This document shows positions 50,401-57,860 of a stretch of DNA of 64,000 nt, piece by piece; within the stretch, counting starts at the first letter, position 1; each line of letters opens with the position of its first letter. The notes under the pieces were generated by a model. The model was not told the origin of the DNA. It made no database searches and saw only the letters and a program-made list of their open reading frames with translations. The DNA is taken from NCBI RefSeq assembly GCF_028769735.1, contig NC_088178.1:10008857-10072856 (forward strand), in the 5' to 3' direction. Source of the DNA: Zonotrichia leucophrys gambelii. Lineage: Eukaryota > Chordata > Aves > Passeriformes > Passerellidae. The translations under genes and the position numbers were made by a program.

Positions 50401-53400
50401 TACAGCCCAAAACTTTACTTACAGTCAGTGAAATACACGTATGCTGCTTTGTATCTGCTGGATGATTTATTGATGAAGTCATCAATCAGTCCATCTACAG
50501 ACTTATGGGGGGCAAGAAAAATAAGGAAATAAAATCAAAAAACATCATGCCAGTGTTTTGCCTTTCTACACATACCAGACAAAGCTTCTCCCTCCTCTCC
50601 TCCTGCTCTATTACCAAGTCCCACTTAGGAATACTACATTTCAACATATAAGAAAACACTGAAGTTTAAGATTTTTAATTCCAGATGAAGAATAACAAGC
50701 AATTACAGATGGTCAGTCATGCACCAGGCTCATTTCAGGAAGCACACACATCACTGCATTTGCATCATTTTCCAGCTGTAACAGTGCTGAGATTTACTGT
50801 CTCAAGAATTTTTAGGAAGTAACAGTAATCTCTTATTAGAGCCATTACTTTGAATTCTATTTTTCAATGTCTTGCATCATTATGTGATACAACATGTCTT
50901 TCAGTGGGGTTACAATTGCTAAGCAATGATACAGTGCCTACACAGACCACAAGATATACATATTCCATGGTGGCACTACTTTGTCTTTTCTTCTTGGGAA
51001 ATCAAGCACCACACAGAGGAGTATCACAGTAAATGCAAAGGTAAAGTACTGCAGAGCTGTACACAGTAAATAAATGTTTTTAAATGTTTTTTTTTTTCAG
51101 TCTGAAAGATCTTGCAACACTTTAAAATACTAACCTTTTTTGTGGGAGTTATTAAATATATTGCCTTCATGTGTGGGACGGGCTCACGGGTTTTATACAC
51201 ATTCTCCACCACTATAAAGTAAGAAATATTACATGTTTATAATTAGGAACACTATGCATTTTTAAGGAAAACACTGCACATTTTTTACTTCACTTTTCTC
51301 AACTCTATATTAACTGCAATCAAGCTGTCCACGATATTAGAGGTAAGGATGTACCTCCTACCAAGAATCTTGATTTCTTTGTTATTTTATATACAGAAGG
51401 TTACCACAAGTCTTTCCCAACTCTCAGGCTAGTGACAACCTGAAGTTGTAGGATTAAATCCTTCCTAGGTACTCTACACTTGTACAACAGAATGGCAATG
51501 CCAACATGCTCCAGCCATGGGGCCCAGCAGGAACTCTTGGCAAGAGAGCTCTGTGCCCAGCACAGTGAAGGAGAGGGACAGAGAAACTGCAGGGCATCAT
51601 CCTGGACTCCAGCCTCCTCTGTCCTTTGTTTGCCTGCGTCCTGGGCAATTACTCTGTTTCAACACAATTGCAGGCACAAATTAAGACATTTTTCAGCAAA
51701 TCAGCTTCACTCATCTCTTGTTTTTCTCTGTTTAATAAAGTCATTACTGTATAGTTTTACAATACACTAGCTTGAGAAGGCAGAGATATTCTTGTGGCTC
51801 GGAAATTTTGTGGGGGAGGAACAAGGAAGATAAGTAATGTCAGACATCTGCATGTGGAAGGACAGGTTCCTTTCAGCAGTGTGCTCACTAAAAAGAAAAG
51901 GTTTCTTCTTGATGAAAAGGATAGATGTTCACCAAAAGTTTCTCACAAAGGATAAGTAGCACTTATGAGTTAAAACACACAACAAAAAGCAGAATTGATA
52001 CAACTCTACTGTGGAGAGCCTGGTTCAAGCATGGCTTAAAGAAAGAGGCCATGAAAGGATTCAGCTAAAGGAAAAAAAGCAGCCTTTCCCAGGCTTGATT
52101 CTGTAAATAATTAAGGTTCTCAACCACCTTTTATATAAACAACAAGATTCTCAGACCGTTCTGTCCTTGGCTGCTACTGGGAACAGACGGCCAGTCTAGG
52201 AATAGATATGAATGTTTTGAGAACCTTTCATATCATGGTGGGAACACTGATCTTGGTTTCAGTAAACTAACTTCAGGTATTGTAAACAAAAGGAGGAGCT
52301 GAAGTTTTCTCTACAGCCTATCGGGAGCTCAGATTTTGCAATATGCATGAAGTGAATTAACAGTGTTATAAAAAGTGCCTGATTGATGAATAAAGTGGAG
52401 TAGATGCTGATCAATAAAGGTGGATCTCTCCCTCCGACTTCAATACTCTACTATTATATTTTCAGAATGATCACATTATGCTGAATAGCTGGAATAAGAA
52501 TAATATTGTGGAACAAATAACCAAGTGTAAACAATGCCTTCTTACACAAGCACTTCTAAAAATCTACACCTAAAGCTAATTAAAACTAGTTCATTTACAT
52601 CTGGGGATTGATTTCCATTTCAAAAATAGGTGCCAGCAAACAAACATCCATTCCTACCTCACAAAAAAACCCACCAAAAACCCCAAATCAAAAACCACCA
52701 TAACAACAAACAAACAAAAAGGTAAAAATACAAAAAACACCAAAAACCCCCAAACAAATCAAAAAAATCCCCACAAATCCTTAGAGCCATCTTTAGGGGA
52801 AAAAAAATAAAGGGAGATCTGAGCTCTCAGGCAGAGAAATATTTGGTTTTTTCCTAAAAAAAACCAAACAAAACACAATTGACTAATTCTTGTAGACGCC
52901 TAAAAGTCTACTATTTTAATATCCCATAACTAAAGACCATTTCTCCAAGGGTACTATCAATTTCAGTCTTGCCCTTTTTCTTACCAGGATATTGCCATTG
53001 GTGTATCAATAAGAGTTATGCTTACCTGTGACACCCTCTGCCAGCAGATCAGTCATTTTGCAGCACAGTGACAGTAATTTAGTAGTGTAATCATCTAAGA
53101 GCATTACCTAAACATATTAAAAAAAAAAACCACACACAAGTATTCAGATACATCAATCAGCTATATTAAATCCATGTTATTTTCTCAATAACTTCCCATA
53201 AAAGTTTGAAGCTAAAATTATTTTATTACTCTATTTTTTCATTGCACACACCAACACTGCAGGGGGAAATTAATTTCATAAGGCAGCTCTTAATGTACAG
53301 GATTTCCAAAGACAAGCTCAATCTTAAATATGAGCTTTGCTCCCCCTACTCATACTAGAAAGTACTTTGAAAGTTTCCTTGGACACAAGTCTTTTGAATT

Positions 53401-56400
53401 CCTGCTGATTTACCCCGTGGCCTACTCAAATATACCTGTATTTATTTTTAAACTGTTTGATAGCTTAAGCAGTTCTACAGGTATCATACTGCTGAATCCT
53501 GCTCCACATGTACTGCAGTACAGTGTAATTTTTGAAATTAATAAAGTACAAGTATTTCAAAAGGAAAATGAAGATAAACACAAACAGTTTCTAATTTTTC
53601 ATCACACCCAATTAAAAAAAAAGAGACTACTAGCCATTTTTTCTTCCTGTAGTAGCCTCTAGATTTTTCAATTTGTATTATACAGCAATCTGAGTTCCCA
53701 AAAGTAAAGTCTATTACTTGGACAGAAAACAATCTTGAGTGAAAACACCAGACATGCATTTTATATATTTGCTCTCTACTCAGCAATACAGATTTCTTGT
53801 CCAAGTGATGACAGAATTCTTATAAAAATGTTAACGAAATTGTACCTTCCATTCTTCCTCTTTGGTGAAGTCATCAAATACTGCTGATTTCAGCTCTGTA
53901 AGAAGAAACAGTTTACCAGTTAGAGGAATCAAATTGTTACTAAGAAAGAAAAAAATAATTCACCCATTTAGACTCATACGTTCAGAGCCCTAAAAAGAAA
54001 TTGTTTTTAAAAACTCCATACTGGTAAATATCTGCACAGAATTCTTCACCACAAACTGTCCCAGCCTGTTTCTAGGACTGTACACAGGTGTAATAACAAG
54101 TTTTTCACCACATGAAAATTTTATTAGCATTCATATTTTCTGACAACACTTGCCAGTTAATTAGTCTTTAGCATTACATAGAATTCCTTTTAATAAACTG
54201 AGTGCCCAACAACCTTGTCCAAAACCTCAAACATTATATTTTTCTACAATATTTGCCTATAAAAGACACCAGAACATATAAATGGACAATTCAGTTGTCT
54301 TGAACCTCATTTCTGCTGTTAAAAAATAGAAGTCAGTTTTCTCCCATAATAAAATGGAAGTGCCCCTGCACTATTCCAGTTATTGATTTTGCCCTCAACC
54401 TGCAGCTGCTTCACCCAAATAATTGACCTACATTGGTTTACAGGCTCTCAAAATCATTTTTCTCCTGCAAGCACTCTGGACACACAAAAACCAAACCCAG
54501 GTTAGTGCTCCATTTTGCCCAGGCTTTCATTTTCTTCTCACAGATTTTATACCAACCATACACCCTAACTACCTATTCAGATTTTGTCTTCTCTGAATAC
54601 ATTTAATTCGTTGACAAAGGCTTTTTTTCTTCTACCTTTACTTCACAATCTAGGAAAGAAATATACACAACACTCACAGAACAGCAGACTGCCAAATTCC
54701 TGCGTGGAAAAAAAAAGGCAGCAAACCACACCTTGGCAAAATTAATGACCCGTTTACAACACACTTCCTGAAGAAAGGACTGCTAAGCAAGTGCTGTAAA
54801 AAACAGAATTGCTAAAATGCTGAATCACTTACAAAAATTATTATAGCCATCTATGGCTAGGCTAGAACTCCTTATACAAGTTTACAAAACAATTTAAAGT
54901 TGAGAAAAAGGAAATTAAAAGACAATTCCTTAAGGAAAGGACTTGATTTAGAGATTAACTATGTACAACAGCTCTGTATTTCACAATTTTATCCATGGGA
55001 ACTACTGTCCCCTAAATACAGGTAGCTTTCTCTGTCCTCACACTGTGAACTTAACTGAGGACAAGCTTGTGTGAATTAACTTTTCCACACATTTCTGCTT
55101 CAAATCCACACACCACATGTGTAATTTCTATGCCTATTTACAAAGCAGGAACAAGATACACATGGATACAAGCTGCTACATAAAGCACCAGCATCACTAT
55201 TTTAGACAACTCAGCCTTACTAAAAACCCCCTAATGTTTTGCTAAAACATTAGGAAGCAGCAGTTTACAACCTTCAATTACCCATTTTAAAAGTGCCAGA
55301 CAATGTCTAAAACTTAGTTCATCAATTTTCATTGTTGTTGTAGTTTTGGAAAGACAACAGAAACTAGATGACTAACAAAGCGTTCATTTCAGAAGTTCCT
55401 CTTAACTAAGCTTGCAACATAAATGTTTTATTATTCACACTGCTTTACTGTCACTCTAATCTTTGTTCCTCACACTGGCAACACAATTTTCAAACGTCTT
55501 TATGACACACTTATGGTTTGATCAAATTACTCCCTCTTAAGGTCCAAGTCTTTTATAAAATAGCTCAGGTCAAAACATTGGCCTTACAGTCATCGGCACG
55601 AAGAACAAGACAGCAGGATAAGCAGAGCAGCAAAAGTGGGGATTTTTAAGGGTTAAGTTTTAAACAAAGCTATCAAATTCATACAAGCAGAGTACAGGTG
55701 CCAGCAATTAGGACTGAACTCCAGAGGGACAGTCTGCTTTTCACTTCTAGTGAAGTGAACGAACAACCTTCAGGTGGAAGCAGAGGAGGAAAACGACAAC
55801 AAGGCGGCAGCAGGACCTTCCCACTTGAGCGGCAGCCGCCGGGCTGGCTGAGCAGCTCACGGAGTCACAAGCTCAGTATAATTAAGCTCGGGATGAGGTG
55901 GCTGCCTGTGCCTTTCCCCAAAGGTCCCTCACTACCAGCAATACTATCAGCCTTTCTGCTCCGGCAGGGAAAGGAGCAGTTACAACTTCATTTTCTGTAA
56001 CAAACACCAGCAGAACCGGCTCCAAAACACGGAGATAAAAATCTGCAGTTCACTTGTAAGCCTACTAGGGAACACCTTCAACTTTTCCTACCAAAAATTG
56101 AAGCCAAACACAAAGAGAGAGAGAGCGCGCAGAGCCCCTTCTGGGGTGGGAGCACTCTCCAAAAGTAGCAGTTCGGAGGTTACAGAGAAGTGCCTGAAGA
56201 GCTGACTTGGGATTAGGCGCTTTAAGAGCCCGTCCGGCGGGCTGTAGCCTACAGAGCTCACCCTTATCTCGGAAAAGGCACAAGCGTCTCCTTGCAGCGC
56301 TGTCACTGCGGACACCCGCAGCACCGCCGCAAGCTGGGGCAGCCACTTCCCAGCAGCTCACCGAGTCACACCTGGAACAGCCGGCAGCAGTCGCCACCCA

Positions 56401-56733
56401 CAGCCCCCGCCGGTCACCGGCTGCCCACAGAGCCACCGGGCCCGGGCCCGGGCCCGGGCCCAGGCCCGACCCCAACCCCGCTCGGCCGCCTCAACTCCGA
56501 CACGCAGCGCGGCTCCGGCCGCGCCGGGAGCGGCCCCGGACCTCACCTCGCCGGGCACCCCCGACCCCACACACGGAGCTACGCGGAGCCGGCGCCTCAG
56601 AGGCGGAGGCTCCCGGCCGGCCCACGCCCACCGAACGGCCCCAGGGCGCTCTGGCCGCGGGGCTGGGGAAGGAGCCCCGCAGTCACTCACTCTGCCACAC
56701 GAAGCTCTTCAGCCCCCGCACCGCCGGCGCCAT
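35360..56733 (-). CDS. STXBP3: STXBP3 (Munc18c), complete 19-exon coding sequence
   Basis: A Sec1/Munc18 protein. In the known family it binds syntaxin-4 and controls SNARE-driven fusion of vesicles with the plasma membrane, for example GLUT4 vesicles; it is cytosolic and membrane-associated. Nineteen exons join with every phase closing to 594 codons plus TAG at 35360-35362, near the human length I recall (592). Recognisable blocks in order: SFVWQ start, [70 protein letters not shown] (central SM signature), [50 protein letters not shown], and the C-terminal [19 protein letters not shown] and [16 protein letters not shown]. The gene spans 21.4 kb. The intron after exon 9 uses a GC donor. STXBP1 and STXBP2 are paralogues, but the sequence and neighbours fit STXBP3. 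Confidence 0.97.
35452..37444 (-). other. STXBP3 intron 18
   Basis: 2.0 kb, AT-rich; a small TA-rich run near 36690-36706. No gene or mobile element recognised. Confidence 0.8.
37445..37593 (-). CDS. STXBP3: STXBP3 exon 18 (GC-rich)
   Basis: Residues 515-564, [20 protein letters not shown], the conserved [10 protein letters not shown], and [18 protein letters not shown] plus G. Acceptor GTTGCAG, donor GTGAGC. Strikingly GC- and CpG-rich compared with every other internal exon of the gene. Confidence 0.96.
38372..38574 (+). other. Candidate unassigned coding exon on the strand opposite STXBP3
   Basis: A plus-strand open segment of 67 codons plus two bases, bounded by a pyrimidine-rich acceptor (TTTCCCTCCCTGAATTCCAG) and a GTGAGC donor, inside STXBP3 intron 17. 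The peptide ([18 protein letters not shown] ... [17 protein letters not shown]) looks like amphipathic helix followed by a charged coil. I do not recognise the family. No partner exons were found, so it could be an exon of an unannotated gene, a decayed retrocopy, or chance. Confidence 0.25.
39184..39269 (-). CDS. STXBP3: STXBP3 exon 17
   Basis: Residues 487-514, [20 protein letters not shown] then TWNGSGAV plus AG. Acceptor CTGCAG, donor GTAAAA. Confidence 0.96.
40153..40251 (-). CDS. STXBP3: STXBP3 exon 16
   Basis: Residues 454-486, [20 protein letters not shown] to TPVIKDVME; 99 nt, phase 0-0. Acceptor TTTTCAG, donor GTAAAT. Confidence 0.95.
40697..40803 (-). CDS. STXBP3: STXBP3 exon 15
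   Basis: Residues 418-453, [20 protein letters not shown] to VPVISS. Acceptor TTGCAG, donor GTAAGA. Confidence 0.95.
41369..41507 (-). CDS. STXBP3: STXBP3 exon 14
   Basis: Residues 372-417, [20 protein letters not shown] to LYIFSTN plus G. Acceptor AATTTAG, donor GTATGA. Confidence 0.97.
42123..42203 (-). CDS. STXBP3: STXBP3 exon 13
   Basis: Residues 345-371, [20 protein letters not shown] then RLCKTEQ; 81 nt, phase 0-0. Acceptor TTATAG, donor GTATGT. Confidence 0.96.
42585..42650 (-). CDS. STXBP3: STXBP3 exon 12
   Basis: Residues 323-344, [20 protein letters not shown] then SK; 66 nt, phase 0-0. Acceptor TTTCCAG, donor GTAAGG. Confidence 0.96.
42864..42921 (-). CDS. STXBP3: STXBP3 exon 11
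   Basis: Residues 303-322, [19 protein letters not shown]. Acceptor CTTCAG, donor GTAAGT. Confidence 0.95.
43419..43523 (-). CDS. STXBP3: STXBP3 exon 10
   Basis: Residues 268-302, [20 protein letters not shown] to HIADVI plus GA. Acceptor TTGGAAG, donor GTATGT. Confidence 0.94.
43524..44938 (-). other. STXBP3: STXBP3 intron 9, GC-AG type
   Basis: Begins GCAAGT and ends GGAAG. Phase 2 at this boundary is required by the frame of exon 10 (TTC AAA ACA GAA after the split Lys). The GCAAGT sequence is the strong donor consensus of known GC-AG introns. Confidence 0.8.
44939..45063 (-). CDS. STXBP3: STXBP3 exon 9 (SM signature; GC donor)
   Basis: Residues 227-267, [20 protein letters not shown] to PIENDTY plus AA. 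The GCAAGT donor is required: the nearby GT (GTACTT) would put the next exon out of frame. Confidence 0.92.
45993..46083 (-). CDS. STXBP3: STXBP3 exon 8
   Basis: Residues 196-226, [20 protein letters not shown] to RSQIK. Acceptor TTCCCAG, donor GTAGAC. Confidence 0.95.
46361..46405 (+). repeat. A/G-rich simple repeat
   Basis: Imperfect (GAAA)n and A-run sequence in STXBP3 intron 7. Simple sequence only. Confidence 0.75.
46969..47123 (-). CDS. STXBP3: STXBP3 exon 7
   Basis: Residues 145-195, [16 protein letters not shown] to [11 protein letters not shown] plus AG. Acceptor ATGCAG, donor GTGGGG. Confidence 0.96.
47124..50422 (-). other. STXBP3 introns 6 and 5 around exon 6
   Basis: Apart from exon 6 (48953-49053) these 3.3 kb are AT-rich intron. 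Open frames here are short and lack splice or family support. No mobile element was recognised. Confidence 0.75.
48953..49053 (-). CDS. STXBP3: STXBP3 exon 6
   Basis: Residues 111-144, [20 protein letters not shown] to FFPYESQ. Acceptor CCCTAG, donor GTAAGT. Confidence 0.96.
50423..50501 (-). CDS. STXBP3: STXBP3 exon 5
   Basis: Residues 85-110, [20 protein letters not shown] then YVYFTD plus T. Acceptor CATAAG, donor GTAAGT. Confidence 0.95.
51135..51211 (-). CDS. STXBP3: STXBP3 exon 4
   Basis: Residues 59-84, [20 protein letters not shown] then TPTKK. Acceptor TTATAG, donor GTTAGT. Confidence 0.96.
51212..53025 (-). other. STXBP3 intron 3
   Basis: 1.8 kb. The stretch 52637-52880 is A/C-rich low-complexity sequence (AAAACCCC, CAAA units). 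Nothing else recognised. Confidence 0.8.
52656..52790 (+). repeat. A/C-rich low-complexity sequence
   Basis: About 135 bp almost without G or T, made of AAACCC, CAAA and ACCA units. It may be an old poly(A)-derived expansion; no element body is identifiable. Confidence 0.8.
53026..53107 (-). CDS. STXBP3: STXBP3 exon 3
   Basis: Residues 32-58, [20 protein letters not shown] to AEGVT. Acceptor TTTAG, donor GTAAGC. Confidence 0.96.
53846..53895 (-). CDS. STXBP3: STXBP3 exon 2
   Basis: Residues 15-31, [17 protein letters not shown]. Acceptor TTACAG, donor GTACAA. Confidence 0.94.
53896..56690 (-). other. STXBP3 intron 1
   Basis: 2.8 kb, AT-rich at its 3' end and rising to the CpG island at its 5' end. 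Contains an 11-bp perfect inverted repeat (55230-55254) and a CCCGGG hexamer repeat (56436-56468). Confidence 0.8.
56436..56468 (+). repeat. CCCGGG hexanucleotide repeat
   Basis: About five tandem CCCGGG/GGGCCC units, one with a G-to-A change, in STXBP3 intron 1 within the CpG island. Confidence 0.9.
56691..56733 (-). CDS. STXBP3: STXBP3 exon 1 (start codon)
   Basis: Encodes [14 protein letters not shown] plus one base; donor GTGAGT. The ATG lies in the CpG island and overlaps a YY1-like AAGATGGCGCC. Confidence 0.95.
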
Positions 56734-56738
56734 CTTGC
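56727..56738 (-). promoter_or_regulatory. YY1-like site over the STXBP3 start codon
   Basis: Minus strand reads CAAGATGGCGCC, matching the known YY1 consensus AAnATGGCGGC, with the ATG being the STXBP3 initiator. Such overlap is common in housekeeping CpG promoters. Binding was not tested. Confidence 0.5.
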
Positions 56739-56897
56739 TGCCAGCCCCGCCTGGCAGCGCTGCCTTCCCCTCCCTCTTCAAGGGCGGTGGCGGAGGGCGC
56801 AGTCCGATCCCGGGCGGGGCGGCTCCTGCCGGCTGGGGTCAGCCCCTCAGGAGCTCGGCCCACCCCGCCGGGAGCCGGGCTCTCTTCCCCGGCCACC

Positions 56898-56972
56898 ATG
56901 GGGTCCAAAATTCCCACTGGGGAAGGGCCCGGTGACGAGGGCTCGCCCCTGAGGAAGGAGCTTCCTGCTCAG
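56898..56972 (+). other. Candidate divergent first coding exon opposite STXBP3
   Basis: GCCACCATGG, a complete Kozak context, opens 25 codons (MGSKIPTGEGPGDEGSPLRK, then ELPAQ) ending exactly at a CAG-GTGAGC donor. Phase 0 is compatible with the FNDC7 micro-exon at 58289, so it could be an alternative FNDC7 start without a signal peptide, the first exon of an unknown gene, or an untranslated divergent RNA. The peptide was not recognised. Confidence 0.35.
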
Positions 56973-57487
56973 GTGAGCCCGGGACGGCGGGAGCCGCTCC
57001 CAGCGCCGAGGCGGCCCTGGCGAGCTGCGGGGAGCAGAGGGAGCTGGAGACCGCCTGGCCGGGGGGGCTCCCGAAACCTGCCCTGGTCCCGCGTCCTCTC
57101 GGGGGCAAACCGGGGCTCCCTCACGGAAACGGCCCCCAGGTTCCCGCTGACGTGCGTGTAAACCAGCAAGGAAAACACTTGGGGTCACAGCACGATAGCG
57201 GCTGTTGACGCCTATAATCTTCTCTCAGAAGTTATAGTTTGAAGATATAAAGTTGTGTTCTCAAAGAGGAACCAACACCGGCCACAAATACGAAGGAATG
57301 CGAGGAAAAATTCTTTCCGCAGCGCCAGGTATGAAGAAGAATAGTTAGTTCCCAGTCTGTATGGCGGTGTGCCACTCAAAGGGGAGTACAATGAGAGCAT
57401 CATTCCCGACAGAAAATAAGATCCTTGTGAGCGGGCAAAAATGCAATAGACAATAAACAAAGACCTTTAGCTTAATTATTTTGTGAG

Positions 57488-57525
57488 TCTTGTATAAACC
57501 ATACAGTCTTGTATAAACCATACAG
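57488..57525 (+). repeat. Perfect 19-bp tandem duplication
   Basis: TCTTGTATAAACCATACAG occurs twice back to back, 57488-57506 and 57507-57525, between the CpG island and FNDC7 exon 1. Confidence 0.95.
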
Positions 57526-57602
57526 ACTCCTCCCTATAACAGGAGGGAAGAGACCCCCACCAGCCATGCGGCCACAAGCCGATGCTGTGGTGGCCCCGTG
57601 CC

Positions 57603-57638
57603 GTGTCACCGGCTTTGGTGGTGTCACCGGCTTTGGTG
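57603..57638 (+). repeat. Perfect 18-bp tandem duplication
   Basis: GTGTCACCGGCTTTGGTG occurs twice back to back in the GC-rich sequence just upstream of FNDC7 exon 1. Confidence 0.95.
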
Positions 57639-57797
57639 GCCGCTGTCCAGCTGTGATCCCGCAGGGAGGGGCGGCCGGCCCAGGGCCACCTCCTCTGCCC
57701 CGGGCAGTGCCAGCCCGCAGTGACAGCACCGCGGGGGAACAGCGCTGGCATCGGCCCCCGCTCGCCCCGTGTGAGGCTGGAACCAAGCTCTGACAAG

Positions 57798-57860
57798 ATG
57801 CACGGTGCGAAAAGTAAATCGTTAGCGTTCACTGGAGTGCTTCTCGGCTGCCTGGAAATG
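57798..57860 (+). CDS. FNDC7: FNDC7 exon 1 (signal peptide)
   Basis: Residues 1-21, MHGAKSKSLAFTGVLLGCLE then M, ending at a GTGAGT donor in phase 0. The hydrophobic core supports an ER signal. Confidence 0.75.

Larger units (their letters stand above)
56220..57160. promoter_or_regulatory. CpG island and bidirectional promoter, STXBP3 (-) / plus-strand transcript(s)
   Basis: Roughly 0.9 kb of CpG-dense sequence covering STXBP3 exon 1, with GC boxes such as GGGCGGGGC at 56812-56820 and no TATA box. The STXBP3 ATG (56733) and the plus-strand Kozak ATG (56898) are 165 bp apart, so divergent starts must lie between them if both are used. A second GC-rich stretch (57560-57780) leads into FNDC7 exon 1. 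Confidence 0.75.

Noticed and set aside
56065..57188. Long open frames (up to 289 codons) on both strands across the second CpG island
   Set aside because: Same reason: stop-poor GC-rich sequence. Only the STXBP3 first exon and the short Kozak exon have specific support.
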